DNA of 64,000 bases from Verrucomicrobiaceae bacterium (GTDB lineage: Bacteria > Verrucomicrobiota > Verrucomicrobiia > Verrucomicrobiales > Verrucomicrobiaceae), in contig JABTUN010000002.1 in the NCBI GenBank assembly GCA_015075365.1, forward strand, positions 372,001 to 436,000, read 5' to 3'. Below, in pieces: positions 17,443 through 26,238 of the stretch (the stretch's first letter is position 1; every line of letters starts with the position of its first letter). A program made the position numbers and the translations under genes. The notes under the pieces were generated by a model. The model ran no database searches. It was given only the letters and a program-made list of their open reading frames with translations, and had not been told where the DNA came from.

Positions 17443-18765
17443 TCAGTAAAACAGTTCCAGCTTGAATAGGCCATCCCATCCTCTGGTTTCGGCAAGGAAC
17501 TGAGAGACTTTCATGGTGTGCTTGTCGCCGCTGAACATCGTCGCGGCCAGCGATTCCGATGTTGCATCGTTAAACAACATCAGAGCCTTGCCAGTAGGTG
17601 TGAATATCCTGTCCTCGAAGGGCCGCTTCCTGGCCTGGATGGAACGAGCAGCTTCCCAGAGAGCATTCCGCGCTGGCTCGTCGCCGATCTTTGCTAGAAG
17701 CTTGATGGCCGTTTCACTGAAACGGACGTTCTCAGCACGGATGGCGATGTCTCGAAGCACTGGCACTGCCAGTGCTGGATCGACAACCTCCATGCCTTTT
17801 TCCAATGCAAAAAAAGCATTCCCATCCCACGCCGGGGTTTCCTCGCCGATCATCGCGGGTCTCAAACCCGGTTTGTAGGTGCCGTCAGGATTTTCAGGCT
17901 GCGGCAGGCTGATCACTCGCCTAGCGGTTTCCATGAGCCGTTGCTGGGCCGCTGTATCTCCCTGATTTGCAAGCACCACGTCAGCAGCATGTTTAAAACG
18001 CTCGGCGCTGCTCTTGCTAGAAAGCTTGCGCATCAGGGAAGTCACCGTTGAATCTCGAACGTCTGCAAGTTTTAGAATGGTTTCAACAGCCATGTGGGGT
18101 TCACGTTCGATCACCGGGAGCAAATACTTGGCTGACTCGGCATCGCCAAGTTGAGCGAGCACCTTGGCGATGACATAAACTTCAACTCGACTGGCCGCTT
18201 TGCTCTTCAGTAAAGCCTTGATACGGGGGAGATACTCCGTTGGTTTTTGACTGGCGAAGTCTTTTTCAAAATCAGACCACCATTTGTCGGATTCAGGCCC
18301 CTCCATTTTGCTCATCACAAAATCGAAGCCTCGCTTGTCACCAAACCAGCACAAGACTTGGGCCGCCACACGACGCACTCCTTCATCCTCGTGATTCAGC
18401 AACTCAGCGATCAGCGGAACTGCTTCTATCTGCTCCTGACGGCGGGCTTTTCCGATCCAGCGTATCAAGTTCTTCCCGGACTTTAAGTTTTTCATAACAT
18501 GGTCAACTTGCTCATCACCATGAAAACTTCGAATCAACTGCTCCCTGCGTGCATAATAGAGCTTCGCGGCTTCGGAGGAGTTTCGTGGATCCATTGTTAG
18601 ATTGTAACGAAGGATAGTATTCTGACCGATAACATTAGGCGAGGACGCTTGTTTCCCATCCTTTTCAGCCAAACCTCCCAACGTAAAACCATCTTTACTC
18701 TTCAGAACGACCAAGGCTACCAAGACTAAAATCAGAGCCACTGTAGCAATGTGATTTTTGTTCAT
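17443..18765 (-). CDS. Membrane-anchored HEAT-repeat protein
   Basis: 440 residues. The N-terminal hydrophobic segment (HIATVALILVLVALVVL, about residues 5-21) with no clear cleavage site suggests a signal anchor. A Ser/Asn-rich spacer is followed by HEAT-like helical pairs such as AVPLIAELLNHEDEGVRRVAAQVL, EVYVIAKVLAQLGDAESAKYL and VPVLRDIAIRAENVRFSETAIKLLAKIGDEPARNALW. It is noticeably richer in A/T than the flanking housekeeping genes, consistent with an accessory region. No enzymatic motif is visible. It may be a scaffold at the membrane. Confidence 0.72.
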   Translation of the reverse strand: MNKNHIATVALILVLVALVVLKSKDGFTLGGLAEKDGKQASSPNVIGQNTILRYNLTMDPRNSSEAAKLYYARREQLIRSFHGDEQVDHVMKNLKSGKNLIRWIGKARRQEQIEAVPLIAELLNHEDEGVRRVAAQVLCWFGDKRGFDFVMSKMEGPESDKWWSDFEKDFASQKPTEYLPRIKALLKSKAASRVEVYVIAKVLAQLGDAESAKYLLPVIEREPHMAVETILKLADVRDSTVTSLMRKLSSKSSAERFKHAADVVLANQGDTAAQQRLMETARRVISLPQPENPDGTYKPGLRPAMIGEETPAWDGNAFFALEKGMEVVDPALAVPVLRDIAIRAENVRFSETAIKLLAKIGDEPARNALWEAARSIQARKRPFEDRIFTPTGKALMLFNDATSESLAATMFSGDKHTMKVSQFLAETRGWDGLFKLELFY

Positions 18766-18898
18766 GGCTCTTCTCCCAGTTGAATAAATTCCTCGAGTTT
18801 GCCGACACTAATTTGATGGATCTGTGAGTCAATCCGCCGCCCATTGTACAAGGTGCGGGAAACGGGGTCAGTGCAAAAAGTTGACAAATGCAGGGCTG

Positions 18899-19325
18899 TC
18901 ATGGGTTGGCGACATCGGCTTTCTCGAGAACGTGTTTCAGTTGCTGCGGCACCTTCCGGAGCGCGCCCTTCCGGTCAAGACGGCGCAACTGCTGGCTCAC
19001 GTTCGCCGCCGATTTCATCTCCAGTTTCTCCGCCAGCCACTCCTGCGACACCACCGTGCGCCTCCATAGCAGGTCCGCCAGCAGCACCTTCCGTGGATCG
19101 GAACCCTTCACCCCGGAAGACCGCCCGGTTTCAGGCCTCCCGCCCTCAGCCCTCGGGCCAGCCACTCCAGCGCCTGCCGCTCCCCGTGCTCCATCACCAG
19201 CTCATGCTGCTGATACGCCCGCGATGCTGGCGCGGCCTATTTGAGGAGCTTCTACCCTAGGTTGCGCATCGCCTCGCCAAAGGCCTGCGTGCCCCAATAC
19301 CATCCGCGCCGCAGGTGGCCCGCCC
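18899..19325 (-). pseudogene. C-terminal relic of a RAYT/IS200-like (Y1) transposase
   Basis: Translating the minus strand from 19325 gives RRGWYWGTQAFGEAMRNLG, a stop, KLLK, a stop, then YQQHELVMEHGERQALEWLARGLRAGGLKP. After a frameshift near 19110 it continues GSDPRKVLLADLLWRRTVVSQEWLAEKLEM to NVSQQLRRLDRKGALRKVPQQL. This is the C-terminal part of the REP-associated Y1 transposases common in Verrucomicrobia (GWYxG segment, then a helix-turn-helix tail). The N-terminal HUH/Tyr catalytic part is missing. Downstream of its stop, the flank contains TTGTCAACTTTTTGCACTGA on the minus strand, probably the element end. Confidence 0.68.
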
Positions 19326-19422
19326 GCACGCATTTCTCCGTCGAAACGATGGCGGCGCGTTACCGGGATGTGTTCCTGCGTGCTTGAGGGGAGCGGACGT
19401 GCCCGCAGGACACGGCACCACC

Positions 19423-20253
19423 TCACGGCCAGAGGGCGCTGATCGGCTGGGGCGTGAGATCTTCAACGCCCTTGGGGAACATGCGCTTCCGGTAGGTGAG
19501 GATCTCCGGCTCCTGCGGCGTGACGAGGACGACGTGCTCGTAGTGGCTGCTGGGCTTGCGGTCGAGGCTGATGACGGTCCATTTGTCCCCGAGAATGCGG
19601 GTCTTTTCCGTGCCCATGTTGATCATGGGCTCGATGGCGAGGGTCATGCCGGCCTTGAGGCGGGGACGCTCCCCTTTTTTGCCGTAATTGGGCACCTGGG
19701 GGTCTTCGTGAAGCTTCCGGCCGACGCCATGGCCGACGAACTCCCGGACGACGCTGTAGCCGTACTGGGTGACGTGGTGCTCGACGCTGTGGCAGAGGTC
19801 GCCGAGCATCCATCCATCACGCGCGTGTTTGACGGCGATGTGGAGGGCCTCCTCGGTGGCGGCCATGAGCTTGAGGGTTTCCTTGTCCACATTACCGACG
19901 GGGACGGTGAGGGCGTTGTCGCCAACCCAGCCGTCGTAATAGATGCCGACGTCGATTTTGACGATGTCGCCGTCCTGGATGACGCGGGAGCCGCCGATGC
20001 CGTGGACGACCTCCTCATTGATGGAGATGCAGATGTTGCCGGGAAACTGGCGGTAGCCGAGGAAGGCGCTGGTGGCGCCCGCGGCCTTGATGGTGGCGGA
20101 GGCGAAGCGATCAATCTCGGCGGTGGTGGCGCCTGCGCGCACCTCCGCGGCGGTTTTCAGCAGCACGTCACGCGCGATCTGGCAGGCTTTGCGGATGCAG
20201 TTCTGCTGCTGAGCGTGGCGGATGGGGATATTCCCCGATTTGGCGAGTCCCAT
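19423..20253 (-). CDS. map: Methionine aminopeptidase, type I
   Basis: 276 residues from the ATG giving MGLAKSGNIPIRHAQQQN. An in-frame GTG at 20274 overlapping the secY stop is an alternative start. It removes the initiator Met from nascent proteins. The two-metal ligands are all present: Asp in KIDVGIYYDG and in WVGDNA, His in VGHGVGRKLHEDP, Glu in LAIEPM and Glu in YEHVVLV; the substrate-binding His is in VVHGIGG. It follows secY directly, as in Bacillus-type spc operons. infA and rpmJ are not seen downstream; transposase debris lies there instead. Confidence 0.95.
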   Translation of the reverse strand: MGLAKSGNIPIRHAQQQNCIRKACQIARDVLLKTAAEVRAGATTAEIDRFASATIKAAGATSAFLGYRQFPGNICISINEEVVHGIGGSRVIQDGDIVKIDVGIYYDGWVGDNALTVPVGNVDKETLKLMAATEEALHIAVKHARDGWMLGDLCHSVEHHVTQYGYSVVREFVGHGVGRKLHEDPQVPNYGKKGERPRLKAGMTLAIEPMINMGTEKTRILGDKWTVISLDRKPSSHYEHVVLVTPQEPEILTYRKRMFPKGVEDLTPQPISALWP

Positions 20254-20270
20254 GAGCCAGGAGAGGATGC

Positions 20271-21776
20271 TCACTTGCCGAGCAGGTTGTACGTCACGCC
20301 GACGAGCACAATGATGGCGATGGCGGTCCAGATCCACACGAGGGTGGTGGAGTCGATGACCTTGCCGGTCTGCTGGAGGCGGTCGAAGCGGCCGCGGATG
20401 CGTCCCTTCTTGAGAAAGCCGTCGTAGTGGCTCTGGAGGAGGTGTGTCTCGACCTGGCGCATCACATCCAGCACGACGCCGACGAGGATGAGCAGGCTGG
20501 TGCCGCCGAAGAACTGGGCGGCGGAGGGGGAGATGTTCATCCAGCCGCTGATGAGACCCGGCAGGATGTAGAGGCCGGTGAGGAAGATGGCGCCGGCGAA
20601 GGTGAGGCGGCTCATGGTGAAGTCGAGGAAGTCGGCGGTGGGCTTGCCGGGGCGGATGCCGGCAATGTAGCCGCCGCTCTTCTTGAGGTCCTCGGAGATC
20701 TGCGTGGGCTGGAACATGGTGGCCACCCAGAAGTAGCTGAAGAAGAAGATCAGCAGGGCGGAGATGGTGTAGTAGGGGGTGCCGGTGCTGAGCCAGGCGC
20801 AGAAGGCCTGCACGCCGCCCTGGTCACGGAACCACGGCAGGGACGCGATGATCTGCGTGGGGAAGAGCAGAATGGCCTGCGCGAAGATGATGGGCATGAC
20901 GCCGGAGTAATTGATTTTCAGAGGAAGATACTGCGTCTGCCCGCCATAGACCTTCCGCCCGACGACACGCTTGGCGTAGGTGATGGCGATTCGCCGCATG
21001 GCCTGCGTGAGCGCGATGACCCCGGCGATGACGATGATCATGAAGCCGAGGAGCACGACGAGCTTGGCGGCGCTGGAGGGATTGGCCTCGTTGCCACCGA
21101 CAAAGGTCTTCCACACCTGGATGAAGGCACCGGGGAGGTCGGAGACGATGTTCACGCAGATGAGGATGGACACGCCATTGCCGATGCCGCGCTCGGTGAT
21201 CTGCTCGCCCAGCCACATCATGAGCATGGTGCCGGCGGTGATGGTGATGACGGAGGTGAAGAGGAAGCCGTAGCCGTAATCAGCCACGAGAGGACGTCCG
21301 AGCTTGTCGATGGTGTCCTGCAAACCGGCCATGAGGTAGTTCTGGCGCGGATCGGCGAGAGACTGGGCGAGCAGCCAAGCCTGGAAGATGCAAAGGCAGA
21401 GGGTGGCGATGCGGGTGTAGGTGGTGATCTTCTGGCGGCCGCCCTCCTCGCGGGCCAGCTTCGTCAGCGGGGGCCACACGGCGGTGAGGAGCTGCAGCAT
21501 GATGCTGGCGCTGATGTAGGGCATGATGCCCAAGGCGAAGATGGCGCAGTTTTGCAGGCCGCCGCCGGAGAAGATGTTCAACAGCGCGGCCACCTGGGCG
21601 CCGGCGGAACTGGCGTCGTCCGCCTTGTCGCTGATCCACTGCCCGAGAACGGTGGGATCGATGCCGGGAAGGGTGATCTGGGTGCCGATGCGCACGATCA
21701 CGATCATGGCGAGCGTGAAAAGGATGCGGGAGCGCAGTTCGGGGACTTTGAAGCTGTTGGCGAAGGCGGAGATCAT
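20271..21776 (-). CDS. secY: Protein translocase subunit SecY
   Basis: 501 residues, slightly long for SecY. The channel-forming subunit of SecYEG in the inner membrane. Ten transmembrane segments are readable, starting LRSRILFTLAMIVIVRIGTQ. The plug region GLQNCAIFALGIMPYISASI is clear and the cytosolic loop carries QAMRRIAITYAKRVVGRK. The extra length sits partly in an Ala/Ser-rich periplasmic insert around residues 50-70 (SDKADDASSAGAQVAALLNI). Last translocation gene of the spc cluster, between rplO and map. Confidence 0.97.
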   Translation of the reverse strand: MISAFANSFKVPELRSRILFTLAMIVIVRIGTQITLPGIDPTVLGQWISDKADDASSAGAQVAALLNIFSGGGLQNCAIFALGIMPYISASIMLQLLTAVWPPLTKLAREEGGRQKITTYTRIATLCLCIFQAWLLAQSLADPRQNYLMAGLQDTIDKLGRPLVADYGYGFLFTSVITITAGTMLMMWLGEQITERGIGNGVSILICVNIVSDLPGAFIQVWKTFVGGNEANPSSAAKLVVLLGFMIIVIAGVIALTQAMRRIAITYAKRVVGRKVYGGQTQYLPLKINYSGVMPIIFAQAILLFPTQIIASLPWFRDQGGVQAFCAWLSTGTPYYTISALLIFFFSYFWVATMFQPTQISEDLKKSGGYIAGIRPGKPTADFLDFTMSRLTFAGAIFLTGLYILPGLISGWMNISPSAAQFFGGTSLLILVGVVLDVMRQVETHLLQSHYDGFLKKGRIRGRFDRLQQTGKVIDSTTLVWIWTAIAIIVLVGVTYNLLGK

Positions 21777-21878
21777 GAGAAAGCGATGGCTGCTGGATGC
21801 GGTGATGGGCCTGCTTCCTGCGGCAGCACACGCGCTGCGGGAAACCGGCCCATCACAAGGATTTCAGGGATTGATGGA

Positions 21879-22322
21879 TTACGCTGCGATGGAGCCGCCG
21901 GCCTTTTCGATCTTCTCACGGGCCGTGGCGCTGACTTTGGCGCCCTGGATGGTGAGTTTGCGGGAAAGTTCGCCGGTGCCGAGGATTTTGATCACGTCAC
22001 AGGTGCGGGAGACGAGGCCCGCCTGACGGAGGGATGCCTCGTTCACGGTGGCGCCGTCCTCGAAGGACTCGTTGAGGTCGCCCACATTGACCACCTCGAT
22101 GGCGTCCTGGAAGAGGGCGTTGTTGAAGCCCTTCTTGGGCAGGCGGCGGTGCATCGGCATCTGGCCGCCTTCAAAGCCCGGGCGGATGCCGCGGCCGGCG
22201 CGGGCCATCTGGCCCTTGTGGCCTTTGCAGGAGGTCTTGCCGTGGCCGGAGCTTTCTCCGCAGCCGATGCGCTTGCGGCGCTTGCGGGCACCGGGGCGGT
22301 TGGTCGTGTCTTGAAGTCGCAT
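21879..22322 (-). CDS. rplO: 50S ribosomal protein L15
   Basis: 147 residues from the ATG giving MRLQDTTNRPGARKRRKRIG; the frame is open further upstream but that part is not L15-like. The glycine-rich GCGESSGHGKTSCKGHKGQ and GFEGGQMPMHRRLPKKGF segments that thread into 23S rRNA are diagnostic. It directly follows rpsE with no rpmD (L30) between them. The start has no Shine-Dalgarno (upstream reads CCCATCACAATC). Confidence 0.97.
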   Translation of the reverse strand: MRLQDTTNRPGARKRRKRIGCGESSGHGKTSCKGHKGQMARAGRGIRPGFEGGQMPMHRRLPKKGFNNALFQDAIEVVNVGDLNESFEDGATVNEASLRQAGLVSRTCDVIKILGTGELSRKLTIQGAKVSATAREKIEKAGGSIAA

Positions 22323-22361
22323 GATTGTGATGGGGTTCTCGGTTTGCAGTTCCCGGTTCAA

Positions 22362-22955
22362 TTACAGGGCTTTCTTTTCCTTCCGTTCACGTCCGCGGGA
22401 GCGGAGGATTTCATCCGGCTGACGGAGGCCGGAGAGCGCGGCGAGCGTGGCCTTGACGATGTTGGCGTGGTTGCTGGAGCCGAGGGACTTGCCGATGACG
22501 TCCTTCACACCCACGGCCTCGAGGACCGCACGGGCACCGCCGCCGGCGATGATGCCGGTGCCGGGAGCCGCAGGCTTGAGCAGGATGTAGCCGCCGCCAT
22601 GCGCGCCAGTGACCTCATGCGGGATGGTGGCATTGAGGAGGTTGTAGGACAGCATGTTCTTGCGGGAGGCCTCGGTGGCCTTCTTGATGGCGTCGGAGAC
22701 CTCGTTGGCCTTGCCGAATCCCCAGCCCACCTTGCCCTGCTGGTCGCCGGTGACGACAAGGGCGCTGAAGCTGAAGCGGCGGCCGCCTTTGACGACCTTG
22801 GCGCAACGGTTGATGTGAACCACCTTTTCGATGGAGTCGCCGCTGCCGCGGCTGTCACGCTCGACGCGCTCGCGTGGAGCGACGACGGCGGCTTCGGCCA
22901 CGGCCTCAGTTTCGAGGGCGGCGGCGGCGAGGGCTTCTTCTTGTACTGCGGCCAT
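22362..22955 (-). CDS. rpsE: 30S ribosomal protein S5
   Basis: 197 residues. An Ala/Glu-rich N-terminal extension of about 35 residues precedes the usual double-stranded-RNA-binding fold (EKVVHINRCAKVVKGGRRFSFSALVVTGD) and the C-terminal S5 domain (GIIAGGGARAVLEAVGVKDVIGKSLGSSN). Part of the small-subunit body, near the mRNA entry channel. Within the spc cluster between rplR and rplO. Confidence 0.97.
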   Translation of the reverse strand: MAAVQEEALAAAALETEAVAEAAVVAPRERVERDSRGSGDSIEKVVHINRCAKVVKGGRRFSFSALVVTGDQQGKVGWGFGKANEVSDAIKKATEASRKNMLSYNLLNATIPHEVTGAHGGGYILLKPAAPGTGIIAGGGARAVLEAVGVKDVIGKSLGSSNHANIVKATLAALSGLRQPDEILRSRGRERKEKKAL

Positions 22956-22990
22956 ATTCGGAGATGCGATGAAGGATAAGAGGTGGACGA

Positions 22991-23347
22991 TTAAAACTGG
23001 AGGCCTTTTTCACGCGCGGCGTCGGCGAGAGCCTTGACCTTGCCGTGGAAGGTGAATCCGGCGCGGTCGAAGACCACGGCGGTGATGTTCTTGGCGGCGG
23101 CGCGCTCCGCGATGGCCGCGCCCACTTTGGTGGCGCTGGCGGCGTTTGCCTTGCCACCACCGAAGCCTTTTTCCTTGGTGGAGGCGGAGACGATGGTCTT
23201 GCCGGCCTCGTCGTCGATGATCTGGGCGTACACGTTCGTGTTCGAGAAGTAAACAGCGAGGCGCGGACGCTGGGGGGTGCCGGAGAGCTTGCGGCGGATG
23301 CGCGCGTGGATGCGGGCGCGGATGGCTTTGCGGTTCTGAGTGGCCAT
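22991..23347 (-). CDS. rplR: 50S ribosomal protein L18
   Basis: 118 residues, usual length. Binds 5S rRNA with L5. Diagnostic features: the basic N-terminus ([21 protein letters not shown]), [20 protein letters not shown], and the C-terminal [26 protein letters not shown]. Upstream of the ATG reads CGCACCATC, again without a Shine-Dalgarno. Confidence 0.97.
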   Translation of the reverse strand: MATQNRKAIRARIHARIRRKLSGTPQRPRLAVYFSNTNVYAQIIDDEAGKTIVSASTKEKGFGGGKANAASATKVGAAIAERAAAKNITAVVFDRAGFTFHGKVKALADAAREKGLQF

Positions 23348-23374
23348 GATGGTGCGTTCTGCGGTGAAAGGGGT

Positions 23375-23914
23375 TTACTTGACGGACTTGCCGGCCTTGC
23401 GGCGGATCTGCTCGCCGACATAGCGGACGCCTTTGGCCTTGTAAGGCTCCGGCGGGTAGTAGGCGCGGATGTCAGCGGCCAGCTGGCCGACGACCTGCTT
23501 GTCGATGCCTTCAATGGAGATTTTGGTATTCTCCGTGACGGTCACCTTCACACCCTTCGGGATGGGATGCAGGCGGTCATGACTCTGGCCGAGCTGGAGG
23601 TCGATGTTGCTGCCCTTGACCGCGGCACGGAAACCGACGCCGTGGATCTCAAGATTCCTCGTGTAGCCCTGGCTGACGCCCACGATCATGTTGCTGATCA
23701 GGCGCTGCGTGGTGCCATGGAGGGCGCGCACGGTGCGCTCCTCGGATTCGCGGGTGACGGTGACGCTGTTGGCATCGCTCGCAACCTGAATGCCCTGGGG
23801 CAGGTTCCAGTTGAGCTCGCCTTTGGGGCCTTTGACGTGGACGGAACGGTCGTCGCCGATTTTGACGCTGACCTTGTCAGGAATGGAAATGGGAAGTTTG
23901 CCGACGCGGGACAT
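23375..23914 (-). CDS. rplF: 50S ribosomal protein L6
   Basis: 179 residues. Two tandem L6 folds: MSRVGKLPISIPDKVSVKI at the start, and VNMG-like loops replaced here by LISNMIVGVSQGYTRNLEIHG in the middle. The C-terminal PEPYKAKGVRYVGEQIRRKAGKSVK is the classic L6 end. It lies close to the sarcin-ricin loop. Gene order rpsH-rplF-rplR is standard. Confidence 0.97.
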   Translation of the reverse strand: MSRVGKLPISIPDKVSVKIGDDRSVHVKGPKGELNWNLPQGIQVASDANSVTVTRESEERTVRALHGTTQRLISNMIVGVSQGYTRNLEIHGVGFRAAVKGSNIDLQLGQSHDRLHPIPKGVKVTVTENTKISIEGIDKQVVGQLAADIRAYYPPEPYKAKGVRYVGEQIRRKAGKSVK

Positions 23915-23941
23915 GATGGGTGTTCTCCGTGGGTGAAGGGT

Positions 23942-24334
23942 TTACCAGACGAGGGCCAGCAGTTCGCCGCCCACCTTGGCCTTGCGGGCGCGGGAGCCGG
24001 TCATGACACCACGCGAGGTGGAGAGGATGGAGATGCCGAGACCGCCCAGCACGCGGGGAATCTCGTCACAGGACACATACTGGCGGAGACCGGGCTTCGA
24101 AACGCGGTTCATGTGGCGGATCACGGGGGCCTGGTCCTCCGTGTACTTCAATTTGAGCTTGAGGCGGGGATGGGCACCGGTGGTGTCCACCTCGTAGCCC
24201 CAGATGTAGCCTTCTTCCTTCAAGATGCGGGCGATTTCGGCCTTCATCTTCGAGAAGGGGGCGAAAACCTGCTCCTGCTGGGCGGAGGCGGCATTGCGGA
24301 TGCGCGTGAGAAAGTCGGAGATCGGATCAGTCAT
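23942..24334 (-). CDS. rpsH: 30S ribosomal protein S8
   Basis: 130 residues. MTDPISDFLTRIRNA at the start, and GLGISILSTSRGVMTGSRARKAKVGGELLALVW at the end (only the tail STSRGVMTGSRAR is needed for recognition). A central assembly protein of the small-subunit platform. It follows rplE directly; rpsN (S14), usually between them, is absent. Confidence 0.97.
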   Translation of the reverse strand: MTDPISDFLTRIRNAASAQQEQVFAPFSKMKAEIARILKEEGYIWGYEVDTTGAHPRLKLKLKYTEDQAPVIRHMNRVSKPGLRQYVSCDEIPRVLGGLGISILSTSRGVMTGSRARKAKVGGELLALVW

Positions 24335-24370
24335 GACGTGTCGGGAATTCCGTGGGTTGTAGATTCAAAA

Positions 24371-24961
24371 TCAAGCGGCGGCAGAAGCCTCGGCAGCGGC
24401 ATCCTCGCTCTTCTTCTTGCCCATCGCACGGAAGGGCATGCCCAGCGCGCGAAGCATCTCGCGTGCGTGGTCGTCACTGTTCGTGCTGGTGACAAAGGTG
24501 ATGTCAAAGCCCAGCGGGCGCTTGATCTTGTCGAGTTCGATTTCCGGGAAGATGGACTGGTCGGTCACACCGAGCGTGTAGTTGCCACGGCCGTCAAATG
24601 CACGGGGGGCGACACCACGGAAGTCACGGATGCGAGGGACGGCGGTGCGCACGAGGCGCATCATGAAATCATACATCTTGTCGCCACGCAGCGTCACTTT
24701 CACACCGACGTTTTCACCTTCGCGCAGCTTGAAGTTGGCGATGGCCTTTTTCGACTTGGTGATGACGGGCTTCTGGCCGGTGATGAGCTGCACTTCGTTC
24801 ACAGCATCTTCGATGGCCTGCTTGCGCTCGCCCTGGGAGCCGACGGAGCAATTGATGACGATCTTTTCGAGCTTCGGCACTTCGTGCACGTTGGACACAC
24901 CGAGCTGGGACTTAAGTTCGTCGCGCTTCTGTTTATAGAGGGTCTTGAGGATGGGTTCCAT
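24371..24961 (-). CDS. rplE: 50S ribosomal protein L5
   Basis: 196 residues from the ATG giving MEPILKTLYKQKRDELKSQLG; the frame runs 42 codons further upstream but that part is not L5-like. Binds 5S rRNA. Typical segments: KLEKIVINCSVG, LITGQKPVITKSKKAIANFKL, and PRIRDFRGV. A short Ala/Glu-rich C-terminal extension (KKKSEDAAAEASAAA) is present. AAAGGAGG lies 17 bases upstream of the ATG, an unusually long spacing. It is the first gene of the cluster here: rplX, rplN, rpsQ and rpmC are not upstream, where garK ends 142 bp away. Confidence 0.96.
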   Translation of the reverse strand: MEPILKTLYKQKRDELKSQLGVSNVHEVPKLEKIVINCSVGSQGERKQAIEDAVNEVQLITGQKPVITKSKKAIANFKLREGENVGVKVTLRGDKMYDFMMRLVRTAVPRIRDFRGVAPRAFDGRGNYTLGVTDQSIFPEIELDKIKRPLGFDITFVTSTNSDDHAREMLRALGMPFRAMGKKKSEDAAAEASAAA

Positions 24962-25103
24962 GATGGATGTTGGATGTGCCTCCTTTCCATCGCGGGCAGG
25001 CCAGGAAGGCATGCGGGTGAACGATGGGGGTGGGCGAGGGGCCGGGATGGTGGCGAGATGCGTTTGGTTGGCAACTCCCTTTTTCAACTTTTCTGAAATT
25101 TAT

Positions 25104-26216
25104 TCACAGCGAGACGACGTGGGCCGCCAGCTCACGCGCGCCCGAGGCCAGCAGTTCCCCTCCCCGCCGCATGGCCTCCTCGACCGGCATGTCCGCGGGT
25201 TTGATCTGCACCAGGTGGTCAAACCACGGGGAGAGAGCCTCGCGGGCTTCGATGAGGCCGGCGATGGCGGCCATGGGTTTTCCGAATTCGCGGGCGAGGC
25301 GCGCCACGCCCATCGGGCCCTTGCCATGGAGCGTCTGGGCATCCATGCGGCCTTCACCGGTGATGACGAGATCGGCGGCCTGCAAGCGGCGGCGCAGGTC
25401 GATGAGGTCGGCGATCAAGTCGAAGCCGCTGGTGAGCCGCGCCCCGCAAAAAGCCATGAGACCGTAACCGAGCCCGCCCGCCGCGCCCGCGCCTGGAAGA
25501 GCGGCTGGATTCACATGGAGCTCTCGCCCGACGATTTGCACCAGTCGTTCAAGACGGCTCTCAAAGAACGCGAAGTCCTTCACACCTTTTTGAGGTCCGT
25601 AAACCCTCGTGCAGCCTTCAGGGCCGAGCAGCGGATTGGTCACATCGCAAGCTACGAGGACTTCCGTGGACCAGTTTGAGCCATTTTCGACGCGATGAAG
25701 CCCGTCGAGGTCTTGTGGAAGCCTGCCCAGGTCGAGACCCGCCTCGGTGAGGAACCGAAAACCGAGCGCCCGGGCCATGCCGGTGCCGCCGTCGTTCGTG
25801 GCGCTGCCGCCGATGCCGATGATGATGCGTCCGGCCCCGCAGCGGATGGCATCGAGCATCATCAAACCGGTGCCGTAGGTGCTCGCGGTCGCGGGATTGA
25901 GCGGAATATCACTGACCATGGCAAGTCCGCTGGCGGCGCTCATCTCCATGACGGCCTCGGTGGGGCCGGAGCCGGTGATGAGACCGTATTTCGCCATGAC
26001 CGGCCGGTTTTGCGCATCCACGGTCTGGCATTCGACCCACGAGCCGTTTTTTGCCGTGATGATGGCCTCGGCGGTTCCTTCGCCACCATCGGCGATGGGA
26101 CACAGATCGACCTCGAAACGGCCAGGATATGCACGAAATGCCCCGGCGATGGTTTGCGCCACGATGGTGGCGGAGAGGCTGCCTTTGAACTTGTCCGGTG
26201 CGATGAGGATGCGCAT
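25104..26216 (-). CDS. garK: Glycerate kinase (GarK/GlxK family)
   Basis: 370 residues, typical of glycerate kinase family 1, which phosphorylates D-glycerate to 2- or 3-phosphoglycerate. Start MRILIAPDKFKGSLSA carries the family N-terminal motif. CPIADGGEGTAEA (active-site Asp/Glu region) and IGIGGSATNDGGTGMARALG (glycine-rich nucleotide loop) follow. The C-terminal region contains VITGEGRMDAQTLHGKGPMGVA. Links glycolate/tartronate metabolism to glycolysis. Divergent from the histidine kinase, with an inverted repeat between. Confidence 0.93.
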   Translation of the reverse strand: MRILIAPDKFKGSLSATIVAQTIAGAFRAYPGRFEVDLCPIADGGEGTAEAIITAKNGSWVECQTVDAQNRPVMAKYGLITGSGPTEAVMEMSAASGLAMVSDIPLNPATASTYGTGLMMLDAIRCGAGRIIIGIGGSATNDGGTGMARALGFRFLTEAGLDLGRLPQDLDGLHRVENGSNWSTEVLVACDVTNPLLGPEGCTRVYGPQKGVKDFAFFESRLERLVQIVGRELHVNPAALPGAGAAGGLGYGLMAFCGARLTSGFDLIADLIDLRRRLQAADLVITGEGRMDAQTLHGKGPMGVARLAREFGKPMAAIAGLIEAREALSPWFDHLVQIKPADMPVEEAMRRGGELLASGARELAAHVVSL

Positions 26217-26238
26217 TCAGCAGACTTGGAGAGAGCGG

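Noticed and set aside
20427..22979. An 850-codon plus-strand open frame opposite the secY-rpsE genes, and a 683-codon one at 23045-25096 opposite the other ribosomal genes
   Set aside because: They are antisense shadows of well-conserved ribosomal and secY genes in GC-rich DNA; the translations are low-complexity Gly/Ala/Asp sequence with no domain.
24962..25087. 42-codon upstream extension of rplE
   Set aside because: The extension is not L5-like and includes the probable leader; MEPILKTLYK at 24961 matches the known L5 start.
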